This document shows positions 1-5,028 of a DNA stretch of 6,212 bases, piece by piece. The DNA is from an uncultured Eggerthellaceae bacterium (GTDB taxonomy: Bacteria > Actinomycetota > Coriobacteriia > Coriobacteriales > Eggerthellaceae). The notes beneath the pieces are model-generated. The model was not told the DNA's origin. It saw only the letters and a program-made list of their open reading frames with translations, and did not search any database. The position numbers were made by a program, and so were the translations under genes. How positions within the stretch are numbered: the stretch's first letter is position 1; the number at the start of each line of letters is the position of its first letter. The stretch spans positions 1-6,212 of the forward strand of contig CAKTYF010000117.1 of NCBI GenBank assembly GCA_934631995.1, given 5' to 3'.

Positions 1-2
1 TT

Positions 3-746
3 GTTCTTCCGAAGCTTGGGCTGTACGGTGTTGAGGTTGCTGCTGCTGATCTTTTTGGAAATAAGGCATATAAGACAATCGCTCTCGATGTCGCCGATCA
101 TACGGGTCCCGATATTTTGGGTGCCGATGAACCTTTAACGATAGACCTGTCGGATAAATCGTACGATTTCCTTGATGGGATTACCGCTGTGGATGAAATT
201 CAAGGCGATGAAGGAAACTCTGTTGCGGTGGATTCTTCCGCTGTGAAATTCGGCAAAAAGGGAACGTACAAGGTTACGTATGCGGCGACCGATGCCTTGG
301 GCAACAAATCGGAGAAGGCTCGCGAAGTCAAGGTTGATGACATCACGCCGCCTGTGCTTAAGTTTGCGAAAGAGTCTTACGAGCTGAAAGTTGGCGCCGC
401 CAAGCCTGTCTACAAAAGCGACATTACTGCCTCGGATTCGGATAGCAACGCTACGGTGAGCATTGATGATTCCGAGGTCGATTACAAAACGCCAGGGACG
501 TATTACCTGATGGCGTCTGCGAAAGATGCTGCGGGTAATATTGCAACCGAATGGGTTCCCGTGATCATTGTGGGTGCTAGCTCCTCGGATGGTGATTCGG
601 GGCCGTCCGTGTACATTACTGATACGGGAAACAAATATCATAACGCAGGCTGTCGATACTTGAAAAGTAGCTCGCATGCTATTTCCTTGGATGAGGCTAA
701 GTCACGAGGTTACACCGCATGCAAGGTTTGTAAGCCAAGGGGTTAG
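3..746 (+). CDS. Ig-like repeat surface protein with C-terminal His/Cys module (5' end missing)
   Basis: The frame is open to the left edge, so only the last 247 residues are seen and the start is outside the window. It contains the end of one Ig-like repeat (about residues 1-36) and two fuller ones (about 37-117 and 118-191). Each carries the pattern G-x-Y-x-V...A-x-D-x-x-G-N, and two junctions carry a D-x-T-x-P type linker (DHTGPD, DDITPP), as in bacterial Ig-like/HYR-type cell-surface repeats. A Ser/Gly/Asp linker (192-202) leads to a compact tail with H213, C217, C240 and C243 in a YHNAGCRYL ... GY-x-x-C-x-x-C-x-P arrangement, which suggests a metal-binding knuckle. Tails of this pattern also occur on secreted nucleases and other exported proteins. 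Role is inferred: an exported, probably adhesive or structural wall protein. No signal peptide or anchor can be judged. The stop lies 8 bases before the next gene, so the two may be co-transcribed. Confidence 0.85.
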   Translation, partial: VLPKLGLYGVEVAAADLFGNKAYKTIALDVADHTGPDILGADEPLTIDLSDKSYDFLDGITAVDEIQGDEGNSVAVDSSAVKFGKKGTYKVTYAATDALGNKSEKAREVKVDDITPPVLKFAKESYELKVGAAKPVYKSDITASDSDSNATVSIDDSEVDYKTPGTYYLMASAKDAAGNIATEWVPVIIVGASSSDGDSGPSVYITDTGNKYHNAGCRYLKSSSHAISLDEAKSRGYTACKVCKPRG

Positions 747-754
747 GTGCGGAA

Positions 755-1348
755 ATGACAGCAGAGAAGCTTTTGAAATACATTCTTATAGCTGCAGCGA
801 TCGACAGTTTGGTTATTGTCGTGATTGGGCTTTCGTTTTCTTATGAGTTTGCAGTCTTGCTTGAGCTTATTTGCGTGGTTACGGTGCTTGTTTTCGGCAT
901 TAGAGTAATTAGGACCATCCCCGATGATCTTGCGGGGCGATTGAGGAAAGCCGCTCAGGGGACTTTCTTTGAAACCGATGCAAATCGTTTTTGCGCCGCA
1001 TGGGAAGACCTTCAATCGAAGGAGCGGTTTTTTGCGGATCATGGTGTTGAAGGCGAGTTCTATAAGGCGTATTCCCTGATAGAACGCCAGATGAAAAGCG
1101 ACATAAAATCTGCGATCCAATATGTGGAGGCAAACGGCAAAGCCGTCGGGCGAAAGGGTAGCTACTTTGTCGAACTTCTTGATAGCACGGAAAGCTTAAG
1201 CGAAAAACTTTCGAAGTTGACCGAATACACTATCCGGCTTGATAGCATTCCAGATGATATTGATATGAGCGAGCTTGATGGGTTCTTAGAGTCGATTTCT
1301 GCTGTTGCGGAAGAAGGCACCGTGACACAGTGTGCTACCAAGAGCTAA
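755..1348 (+). CDS. Small membrane protein with two N-terminal helices, unknown function
   Basis: This encodes 197 residues. Two hydrophobic segments (about 8-28 and 31-53) form a hairpin at the N-terminus. They are followed by a charged, probably helical soluble domain of about 140 residues that should lie in the cytoplasm, judging by the R50-x-x-R53 just after helix two. I do not recognise a family and see no catalytic motif. The ATG at 755 is chosen because it sits 8 bases after the preceding stop with a weak purine-rich site (ggtgcgga) in front and begins just before the first membrane helix. The close spacing suggests it shares a transcript with the Ig-repeat gene and may work with it, but nothing in the sequence proves that. 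Third-position use is AT-rich compared with metN/metI. It converges on the TM2 gene with only 12 bases between stops and no clear terminator. Confidence 0.75.
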   Translation: MTAEKLLKYILIAAAIDSLVIVVIGLSFSYEFAVLLELICVVTVLVFGIRVIRTIPDDLAGRLRKAAQGTFFETDANRFCAAWEDLQSKERFFADHGVEGEFYKAYSLIERQMKSDIKSAIQYVEANGKAVGRKGSYFVELLDSTESLSEKLSKLTEYTIRLDSIPDDIDMSELDGFLESISAVAEEGTVTQCATKS

Positions 1349-1360
1349 AGGTCGGTACTC

Positions 1361-1774
1361 CTACCAAATGGAGATAAGCCTTTCTTCTTTGTCCCGGAAC
1401 TTGCCAAGGGCAATATAGACGGAATCAATTACCCAGCCGATTCCGAAAATGCCAAATGTTAGCAAATAGGCAACACCTGAGCCGATTTTGCCTGCGTAGA
1501 AGCGGTGCGCGCCGAAATAACCCAGCAAAATAGCTAAAACAAGCGTTAGCGTTTTGGATTTTGACGACGCGGCAGGATCGCCTCCTCCGACTGCAACGAA
1601 ACCGGCGTTTGAGCGAATCTCTTCTTTCGCTGAAGGGCCGTAATAGTTGTTTACGACGATTGTTTTGGAACCTTTGTCGGGCGAGAAGACGGTATCGCAG
1701 TATTCGCATGCGTCTCCCGTAACTGGTGCACCGCAGTTCGGGCACTTCGAGATTCTGCTTTTCAGGTCTTCCAT
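1361..1774 (-). CDS. Zinc-ribbon and TM2-domain membrane protein
   Basis: This encodes 137 residues. The N-terminus has a zinc ribbon with C11-x2-C14 and C23-x2-C26 (CPNCGAP ... CEYC). A polar, probably flexible linker (about 30-72, including VVNNYYGPS) follows, then a TM2 domain (about 74-127) with two membrane helices. The family hallmarks are present: the GYFGAHRFYAGK turn at 85-96, glycine-rich helix two and D117. TM2 proteins are widespread small membrane proteins whose biochemical role is mostly unknown, so the function here is not assigned. The start is well supported: AAGGAG (1780-1785) lies 5 bases upstream of the ATG, and a perfect TATAAT lies further up. It stands alone on the minus strand, so it is probably monocistronic. 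Confidence 0.9.
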   Translation of the reverse strand: MEDLKSRISKCPNCGAPVTGDACEYCDTVFSPDKGSKTIVVNNYYGPSAKEEIRSNAGFVAVGGGDPAASSKSKTLTLVLAILLGYFGAHRFYAGKIGSGVAYLLTFGIFGIGWVIDSVYIALGKFRDKEERLISIW

Positions 1775-1805
1775 GTTTTCTCCTTGCGCTTTAGGGATTG
1801 GATAG

Positions 1806-1834
1806 ATTATAGCGCTGGAGTGGTTTTGTTGCTT
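1806..1834 (-). promoter_or_regulatory. Probable promoter of the TM2 gene
   Basis: On the minus strand a perfect TATAAT box occupies 1806-1811, about 30 bases upstream of the TM2 gene's ATG. No good -35 hexamer is visible: the 17-base position (1829-1834) reads AAGCAA, a poor match. The ribosome-binding site AAGGAG follows at 1780-1785. The call rests on the -10 box and its position alone. Confidence 0.5.
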
Positions 1835-1903
1835 GCGCGGGCTGGTTTTCTTAGGGAGCTTTAGCGCGACTGTTTAACTCGGATTCGATGCAAAGATGTT
1901 CCC

Positions 1904-1951
1904 GTTTGGCGGGTGGTTGTTCGGGTTTGCGGAGTTTGGCGAGTAGTTGTT
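1904..1951. repeat. Imperfect 18-bp direct repeat, 30-bp period
   Basis: Bases 1904-1921 (gtttggcgggtggttgtt) recur at 1934-1951 with 16 of 18 identical. A shorter relative, gtttgcgg, sits between them at 1925. The second copy overlaps the outer end of the left 52-bp inverted arm. In the minus strand the stretch reads as Asn/Pro-rich codons, which may be incidental. Confidence 0.6.
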
Positions 1952-1998
1952 GCGAAATCGGCCTTGAATTCGGGCAAATCGACGATATTCGGTGGTTC
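1947..1998 (-). repeat. Left arm of a 52-bp inverted repeat pair
   Basis: Read on the minus strand this arm starts gaaccaccga and ends caacaa. It matches the right arm (2135-2186, plus strand) at 42 of 52 aligned positions with no gaps. The first 25 bases differ at a single position, and most differences fall in the outer half. The arms are separated by 136 bases. The level of divergence suggests two old copies of one repeat placed in opposite orientation rather than a freshly formed hairpin. Confidence 0.75.
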
Positions 1999-2134
1999 GC
2001 ATGTGCGATTCGAGCCGTTGGCGATGACCGGCGAGAGAACCGCTAGCGGCAGTTTTGCGTTTCTCCAGTTCACGGGGATGTGTCGATTTTCCTTGCAGAG
2101 TGGTATTGGGTGAGTGCCGCCTGAGTGGGGGTTG

Positions 2135-2186
2135 GAACCACCGATTATCGTCGATTTGCTCGAGTTTGACCCCGTTTTTCCAACAA
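2135..2186 (+). repeat. Right arm of the 52-bp inverted repeat pair
   Basis: This is the plus-strand partner of 1947-1998, 42 of 52 identical. The conserved core includes a shared 14-base block, tatcgtcgatttgc (2146-2159). Similarity stops abruptly on the inner side (before gaacc) and fades on the outer side after caacaa, so the unit seems to have a defined inner edge. Confidence 0.75.
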
Positions 2187-2258
2187 GCAGGGTTGAATCC
2201 GTCTGTCATGGCTGGTTTTGGAGTGATTTGCGTTGTGCCCTCGGCGCTCTCCACCATA

Positions 2259-2286
2259 TTGATTAAACCGGGCGATACGTTATCAT
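2259..2286 (+). promoter_or_regulatory. Plausible sigma-70-type promoter for the first lipoprotein gene
   Basis: TTGATT (2259-2264) and TATCAT (2281-2286) are separated by 16 bases. They match the consensus hexamers at 4 of 6 and 5 of 6 positions. The -10 box ends 78 bases before the ATG at 2365, leaving a leader of about 70 bases with AGGGGGA as ribosome-binding site just before the start. A chance match is possible in this AT-rich patch. Confidence 0.45.
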
Positions 2287-2364
2287 TTGATTCCAAGGGA
2301 GGCGGCAAAGAAAGTGGCTCAAATTTAGCCGATTAGCTGCAGTTTGTTGAAGGGGGATTCGACC

Positions 2365-2952
2365 ATGAAGAAGACGATTCTAGCCATTGCGTTATGTGGA
2401 ATTCTGGCTTTAGGCATGGCGGGTTGCGGGCAGGCTGACTCTGGAAAATCCAGCTCAGAGGAAGTTAGGGGTGACTCGGCGCAATCGCAGGAAAAGTACG
2501 GTTTCGTTAAAAAAGAGAACGTGGAAACGCTGGTTGCGAAATTCAATACTGAGGTAATGGATAATAATTCGCCGAATGATAGTTCGCTGAATCCAGCCAT
2601 GGATGACTATCTGACCGAGGCCAACGATCAGTATTGGTATGGGCTGATCGATGGTATTTTTCTGGTGGTCATCCCTGAAGAATACACAGGAGATAAGGCG
2701 GCCGACATTGTTGACTACATGGTTATTCATGCAGATAAATTCGGCAAATACGAGTCTGACGCAGTTTCCTATGCCAAGCATCTAATCAAAGCGAATTGCA
2801 ACGATGTAACTGAAAGCGAAATCGCCACCTTGCTGGAAGAAGCAAAAGACAAAGCCCCCACGGGCAAAATGACATTTAACGGAAATGGAATTTCTGTTGG
2901 TTACTTGGACGAGGATGACATCTACCAGTATCAGGTGCGTCGGTTTTTTTGA
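2365..2952 (+). CDS. Small lipoprotein of unknown function
   Basis: This encodes 195 residues from the ATG at 2365, which has aaggggga 7 bases upstream. An earlier in-frame TTG at 2344 would put seven extra residues before the signal peptide and is rejected. The N-terminus is a lipoprotein signal: KK at 2-3, a hydrophobic stretch, then the lipobox M-A-G-C with the lipidated cysteine at 21. A Ser/Glu/Gly/Gln-rich tether (22-45) follows, then a mostly acidic, mixed alpha/beta-looking domain of about 150 residues. This includes a hydrophobic WYGLIDGIFLVVIPEEYTG block (91-109) and a C-terminal aromatic end (YQYQVRRFF). I recognise no family. It should be anchored on the outer face of the cytoplasmic membrane. 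A run of seven T at 2944-2950 covers the last two Phe codons and the stop. Another, unrelated lipoprotein gene follows 101 bases later. Confidence 0.8.
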   Translation: MKKTILAIALCGILALGMAGCGQADSGKSSSEEVRGDSAQSQEKYGFVKKENVETLVAKFNTEVMDNNSPNDSSLNPAMDDYLTEANDQYWYGLIDGIFLVVIPEEYTGDKAADIVDYMVIHADKFGKYESDAVSYAKHLIKANCNDVTESEIATLLEEAKDKAPTGKMTFNGNGISVGYLDEDDIYQYQVRRFF

Positions 2953-2982
2953 GTAATTAAACATCCCGAGAGGTAACTCCCA

Positions 2983-3057
2983 ATGGCTCGATGGAAGTTC
3001 ATGCGAATATCCACCAGGGACTATGCCATGTTTTTCACGGAGGTGAAAGAAAAATGA
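2983..3057 (+). CDS. Possible 24-residue coupled leader peptide
   Basis: An ATG at 2983 opens a 24-codon frame, MARWKFMRISTRDYAMFFTE followed by VKEK, that stops with TGA at 3055-3057. The stop overlaps the ATG of the downstream lipoprotein gene as ATGA. A fair ribosome-binding site (gagaggt, 2968-2974) stands 8 bases before the start. The lipoprotein's own site (ggaggtg, 3039-3045) lies inside this frame. ATGA overlaps are the classic arrangement for translational coupling, so the frame could be a regulatory leader or a real microprotein. Against it, short frames arise by chance, the peptide matches nothing I know, and there is no run of one codon type as in attenuation leaders. Confidence 0.4.
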   Translation: MARWKFMRISTRDYAMFFTEVKEK

Positions 3058-3857
3058 GAAGAGCGTTTACTATATGTGCAGCGGTTGCAATCATTGTTTG
3101 CGCAGTGATGCTAGCCGGCTGCAGTACTGACGACACGGAAGCGCGCTATTCGGCGTACTACAAGAAGTGCCAAGAATATACGACGCTTTACGGATCACCC
3201 GAAGTGACGTCCGATGGGAGCGGTCCAGGTGCCGCCCAATACGGCAAGGGCCTGTATGTGGTGAAGCTGTTGGACATGGATGCCGATGGAAAAGACGAGC
3301 TGATCCTTATGCATTCGGAGGGTCCCTCGAACGCTCTTGCGGGTGCCGTGGAAGTGTTCAGCTACCGCAAAGGCGAAGTGGTTTGCGATTATTCTGGCAG
3401 CATCCACTCCGATTCGACAAATGGCTGGTTGCCGTTTGTCGTGCTTGACAGATTGCAGTCGGGTGGCTGGGCGTTGATGAATCAGACGTGCTTCGGGTCG
3501 GCTCCCGCGGCCTTCACCTATGCGTTGGTTGGCTACAACAACGATGGAACGTTTGGCCCGATTGCGGGAAGGGCATCGGGTCCATCAGCTGATTTCTCTT
3601 TTTCCGATTCCTCGACGTGGGGAGAACGTCTCTACACGTTCTCGGAAGGTGACGGTTCGGCATGGACGCCAGCTGATTGGCGGGAGGTGTCCCAAGAGGA
3701 ATACAATGCAGCCTTTGATAGCGTTGTGACGGGCGAGACCACCGTCAATCTTCTTTACCAGTTTGGGTCGGACGGGGGAAGGGAAGGCGCAATTTCTCTC
3801 GTGGATACCGTCGACGAAGCCCGAGCGACGATAAGCAAACTTGCTGAAGCGGCTTAG
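3054..3857 (+). CDS. Lipoprotein with a calcium-type D-x-D-x-D-G loop
   Basis: This encodes 267 residues. The ATG at 3054 is preferred over the upstream in-frame ATG at 2991 because ggaggtg (3039-3045) is 8 bases ahead of it and a proper signal peptide starts there: RR at 2-3, a hydrophobic core, and the lipobox L20-A-G-C23. The mature protein starts with a polar, Tyr-rich region. At 68-87 it carries VVKLLDMDADGKDELILMHS, in which D74, D76, D78, D81 and E82 form an EF-hand/FG-GAP-like metal loop between two beta strands. This motif is common in secreted repeat proteins of Gram-positive bacteria. The rest is Ser/Gly/aromatic-rich and looks beta-structured (FAM-like assignment not possible by eye). 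It is probably surface-exposed and membrane-tethered. Substrate and partner are unknown. It may be translated by coupling from the short frame that overlaps its start. Confidence 0.85.
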   Translation: MRRAFTICAAVAIIVCAVMLAGCSTDDTEARYSAYYKKCQEYTTLYGSPEVTSDGSGPGAAQYGKGLYVVKLLDMDADGKDELILMHSEGPSNALAGAVEVFSYRKGEVVCDYSGSIHSDSTNGWLPFVVLDRLQSGGWALMNQTCFGSAPAAFTYALVGYNNDGTFGPIAGRASGPSADFSFSDSSTWGERLYTFSEGDGSAWTPADWREVSQEEYNAAFDSVVTGETTVNLLYQFGSDGGREGAISLVDTVDEARATISKLAEAA

Positions 3858-4112
3858 GTGGGGTTAGTTCTGCTGTCCGAGTGCCCGGGTTTGGCCTTTC
3901 TGCCCTGCGGAAAACCGCCGCAGCCCGTGAATGCTTTGCTTCTTGACCGCTGGTGCTGCCGGTGCTGCCGGTGCTGTCAGGAGCTTTCCTTGACCTTTGC
4001 GGCAGCGGGCGGTGTGCAGGCGGACCTTTCTCCCACAAGCGAACTGCCGACCGGTGTCTTCCCTGTGGGGATCAGCTGCGGCGTTCCGAATCTGTGAGAC
4101 GTCTCGATTTTC
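3858..4112. other. Non-coding gap between the second lipoprotein gene and the tRNA terminator
   Basis: These 255 bases hold no supported gene. A 6-bp hairpin (ctgcgg 3905-3910 with ccgcag 3918-3923) lies about 50 bases after the lipoprotein stop but has no T-run after it, so it is at best a weak terminator. There is also a 9-bp triplicate at 3952-3978 and a perfect 10-bp palindrome gagacgtctc at 4096-4105. A minus-strand frame (3864-4148) begins inside the tRNA terminator and includes translated repeat, so I treat it as chance. Confidence 0.55.
3952..3978. repeat. Three tandem copies of a 9-bp unit
   Basis: The unit ggtgctgcc occurs at 3952-3960 and 3961-3969, and as ggtgctgtc at 3970-3978. 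The period is a multiple of three but it lies outside any supported gene. Copy number could vary between strains by slippage. Confidence 0.8.
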
Positions 4113-4116
4113 GATC

Positions 4117-4149
4117 AAAACGAAAAATGGCTCCCTTGTGGGAGCCATT
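4117..4149 (-). terminator. Intrinsic terminator of the tRNA-Thr gene
   Basis: On the minus strand a perfect 10-bp stem AATGGCTCCC / GGGAGCCATT with a 4-base ACAA loop (4126-4149) is followed by TTTCGTTTTG, a broken U-tract. It starts 9 bases after the encoded CCA of the tRNA, a typical distance. On the plus strand there is no T-run after the stem, so it should act mainly in the minus direction. Confidence 0.88.
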
Positions 4150-4158
4150 CGTGTTCAA

Positions 4159-4234
4159 TGGAGCCAATGAGCGGATTCGAACCGCTGACCTACGCATTAC
4201 GAGTGCGTTGCTCTACCAGCTGAGCCACATTGGC
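4159..4234 (-). tRNA. tRNA-Thr, anticodon CGT
   Basis: This is a complete 76-base cloverleaf. The acceptor stem is GCCAATG with CATTGGC, the D stem GCTC with GAGC, the anticodon stem ACGCA with TGCGT, and the T stem AGCGG with CCGCT around TTCGAAT. Discriminator U is followed by an encoded CCA (4159-4161). The seven-base anticodon loop CTCGTAA gives anticodon CGT (4199-4201), which reads the Thr codon ACG. All stems pair without mismatches. It has its own promoter upstream and a terminator downstream. The gap to metI is 116 bases. Confidence 0.97.
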
Positions 4235-4264
4235 AAAATGCAATTCCGAAGAACGCGGAGACTA

Positions 4265-4293
4265 ATTATAACGAAAACCTCAAATTTACACAA
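4265..4293 (-). promoter_or_regulatory. Promoter of tRNA-Thr
   Basis: On the minus strand TTGTGT (4288-4293) and a perfect TATAAT (4265-4270) are 17 bases apart. The -10 box ends 30 bases before the 5' end of the tRNA, leaving a short precursor leader. It lies in the AT-rich gap after metI. I see no strong terminator for metI before it, so read-through from the transporter operon could also supply the tRNA. Confidence 0.7.
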
Positions 4294-4350
4294 GGACTTT
4301 TTTCAATATCGTGCGAGTTCTTGTGCGGGACGCGTGCAGCTGCCAAACCC

Positions 4351-5028
4351 TTAGCCGCGACGCTTGTCGATCTTGCGAGCAACCACGTCGCCAATCGTCT
4401 GGAATACCTGCACGAAAATCACGCACAGCACCACGGAGACAATCATAACCGCCGTGTTCCAGCGCTGATAGCCGTAGCGAATGGCGATGGAGCCCAGGCC
4501 GCCTGCACCAACGGTGCCCGCCATGGCCGCATAGCCGAACAGCGTGACAAACGTAATGGCCGCACCGCGAACGAGCGACGGCAAGCTTTCCTTCAACATA
4601 ACCTTCGTCACAATTTGAAAATTGCTCGCGCCAAAGCTGTGAGCAGCCTCGATAAGGCCTTCGTCCACTTCTGCCAGCGACTGTTCCACCATGCGCGCAA
4701 CGAACGGCGCTGCGGAAACGGTCAGCGGTACAATCGCGCCCTGCACGCCCAGCGACGTGCCCACCACCAGGCGGGTGAAGGGGATAATCGCCACCAGCAA
4801 AATGATGAACGGAATGGAACGGCCAATGTTGATGACCCATCCCAACACGGTGTTCACGCCCTTGTTCGGCGCCAGGCCGTTCGATTTCGTCATGTGGAAC
4901 CACGTGCCCAACGGCAGGCCAATTACGTATGCCAGCAGGCACGATACGGCGGTCATCAGGAACGATTCCCAGCAGCCCACCGCTAAAAGTACGCCGAATT
5001 CGTCGAGAAATGCGCTGATTGCTTCCAT
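4351..5028 (-). CDS. metI: Methionine-type ABC importer permease MetI
   Basis: This encodes 225 residues, close to the usual MetI length (about 217). It is the membrane permease of a D/L-methionine-family importer, acting as a dimer with two MetN ATPases. About five membrane helices are visible, roughly at 17-42, 58-84, 92-114, 155-178 and 190-212. The cytoplasmic EAA coupling loop is at 127-150 (E127-A-A-H-S-F-G-A-S ... K-E-S-L-P), and the GRSIPFIILLVAIIPFT block at 69-85 is characteristic of MetI. The ATG directly follows the metN stop with no base between (TAA then ATG), and a strong AAGGAGGTG (5035-5043) sits inside the end of metN, so translation of the two is linked. Exact substrate (methionine, its oxidation products, or another amino acid) cannot be read from the sequence. 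Confidence 0.93.
   Translation of the reverse strand: MEAISAFLDEFGVLLAVGCWESFLMTAVSCLLAYVIGLPLGTWFHMTKSNGLAPNKGVNTVLGWVINIGRSIPFIILLVAIIPFTRLVVGTSLGVQGAIVPLTVSAAPFVARMVEQSLAEVDEGLIEAAHSFGASNFQIVTKVMLKESLPSLVRGAAITFVTLFGYAAMAGTVGAGGLGSIAIRYGYQRWNTAVMIVSVVLCVIFVQVFQTIGDVVARKIDKRRG

Larger units (their letters stand above)
1775..2364. other. Gene-poor stretch between the TM2 gene and the first lipoprotein gene
   Basis: These 590 bases hold the TM2 promoter, a short direct repeat, a pair of inverted 52-bp sequences and a plausible lipoprotein promoter, but no gene I can support. Long frames are open here on both strands, for example minus 1874-2308, which ends in an Asn/Pro-rich tail, and plus 2055-2336. 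They overlap each other, start at weak codons without ribosome-binding sites, and match no family I recognise. A perfect 10-bp palindrome (ccgctagcgg) lies at 2040-2049 between the arms of the inverted pair. My reading is a non-coding or decayed repeat region, possibly part of a dispersed intergenic repeat family. That is inference. Confidence 0.5.

Noticed and set aside
2944..2950. Run of seven T at the end of the first lipoprotein gene, considered as a terminator or slippage site
   Set aside because: No stable stem precedes it, and the frame reaches an immediate normal stop, so neither role is supported.
4096..4105. Perfect palindrome gagacgtctc, considered as a plus-strand terminator
   Set aside because: It has no loop and only a short T-run after it. 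A 10-bp palindrome is not rare enough to call an operator.
4030..4144. ctcccacaag (4030-4039) is the reverse complement of 4135-4144 in the tRNA terminator
   Set aside because: Ten bases across about 100 bp with no further similarity is weak, and chance or a small duplication explains it.
3864..4148. A 94-codon minus-strand frame
   Set aside because: It starts inside the tRNA terminator, has no ribosome-binding site and includes the translated 9-bp repeat (Ala-Pro-Ala).
4321..4986. A 221-codon plus-strand frame
   Set aside because: It is antisense to metI, with Arg/His/Asn-rich composition typical of a reverse-strand shadow and no recognisable motif.
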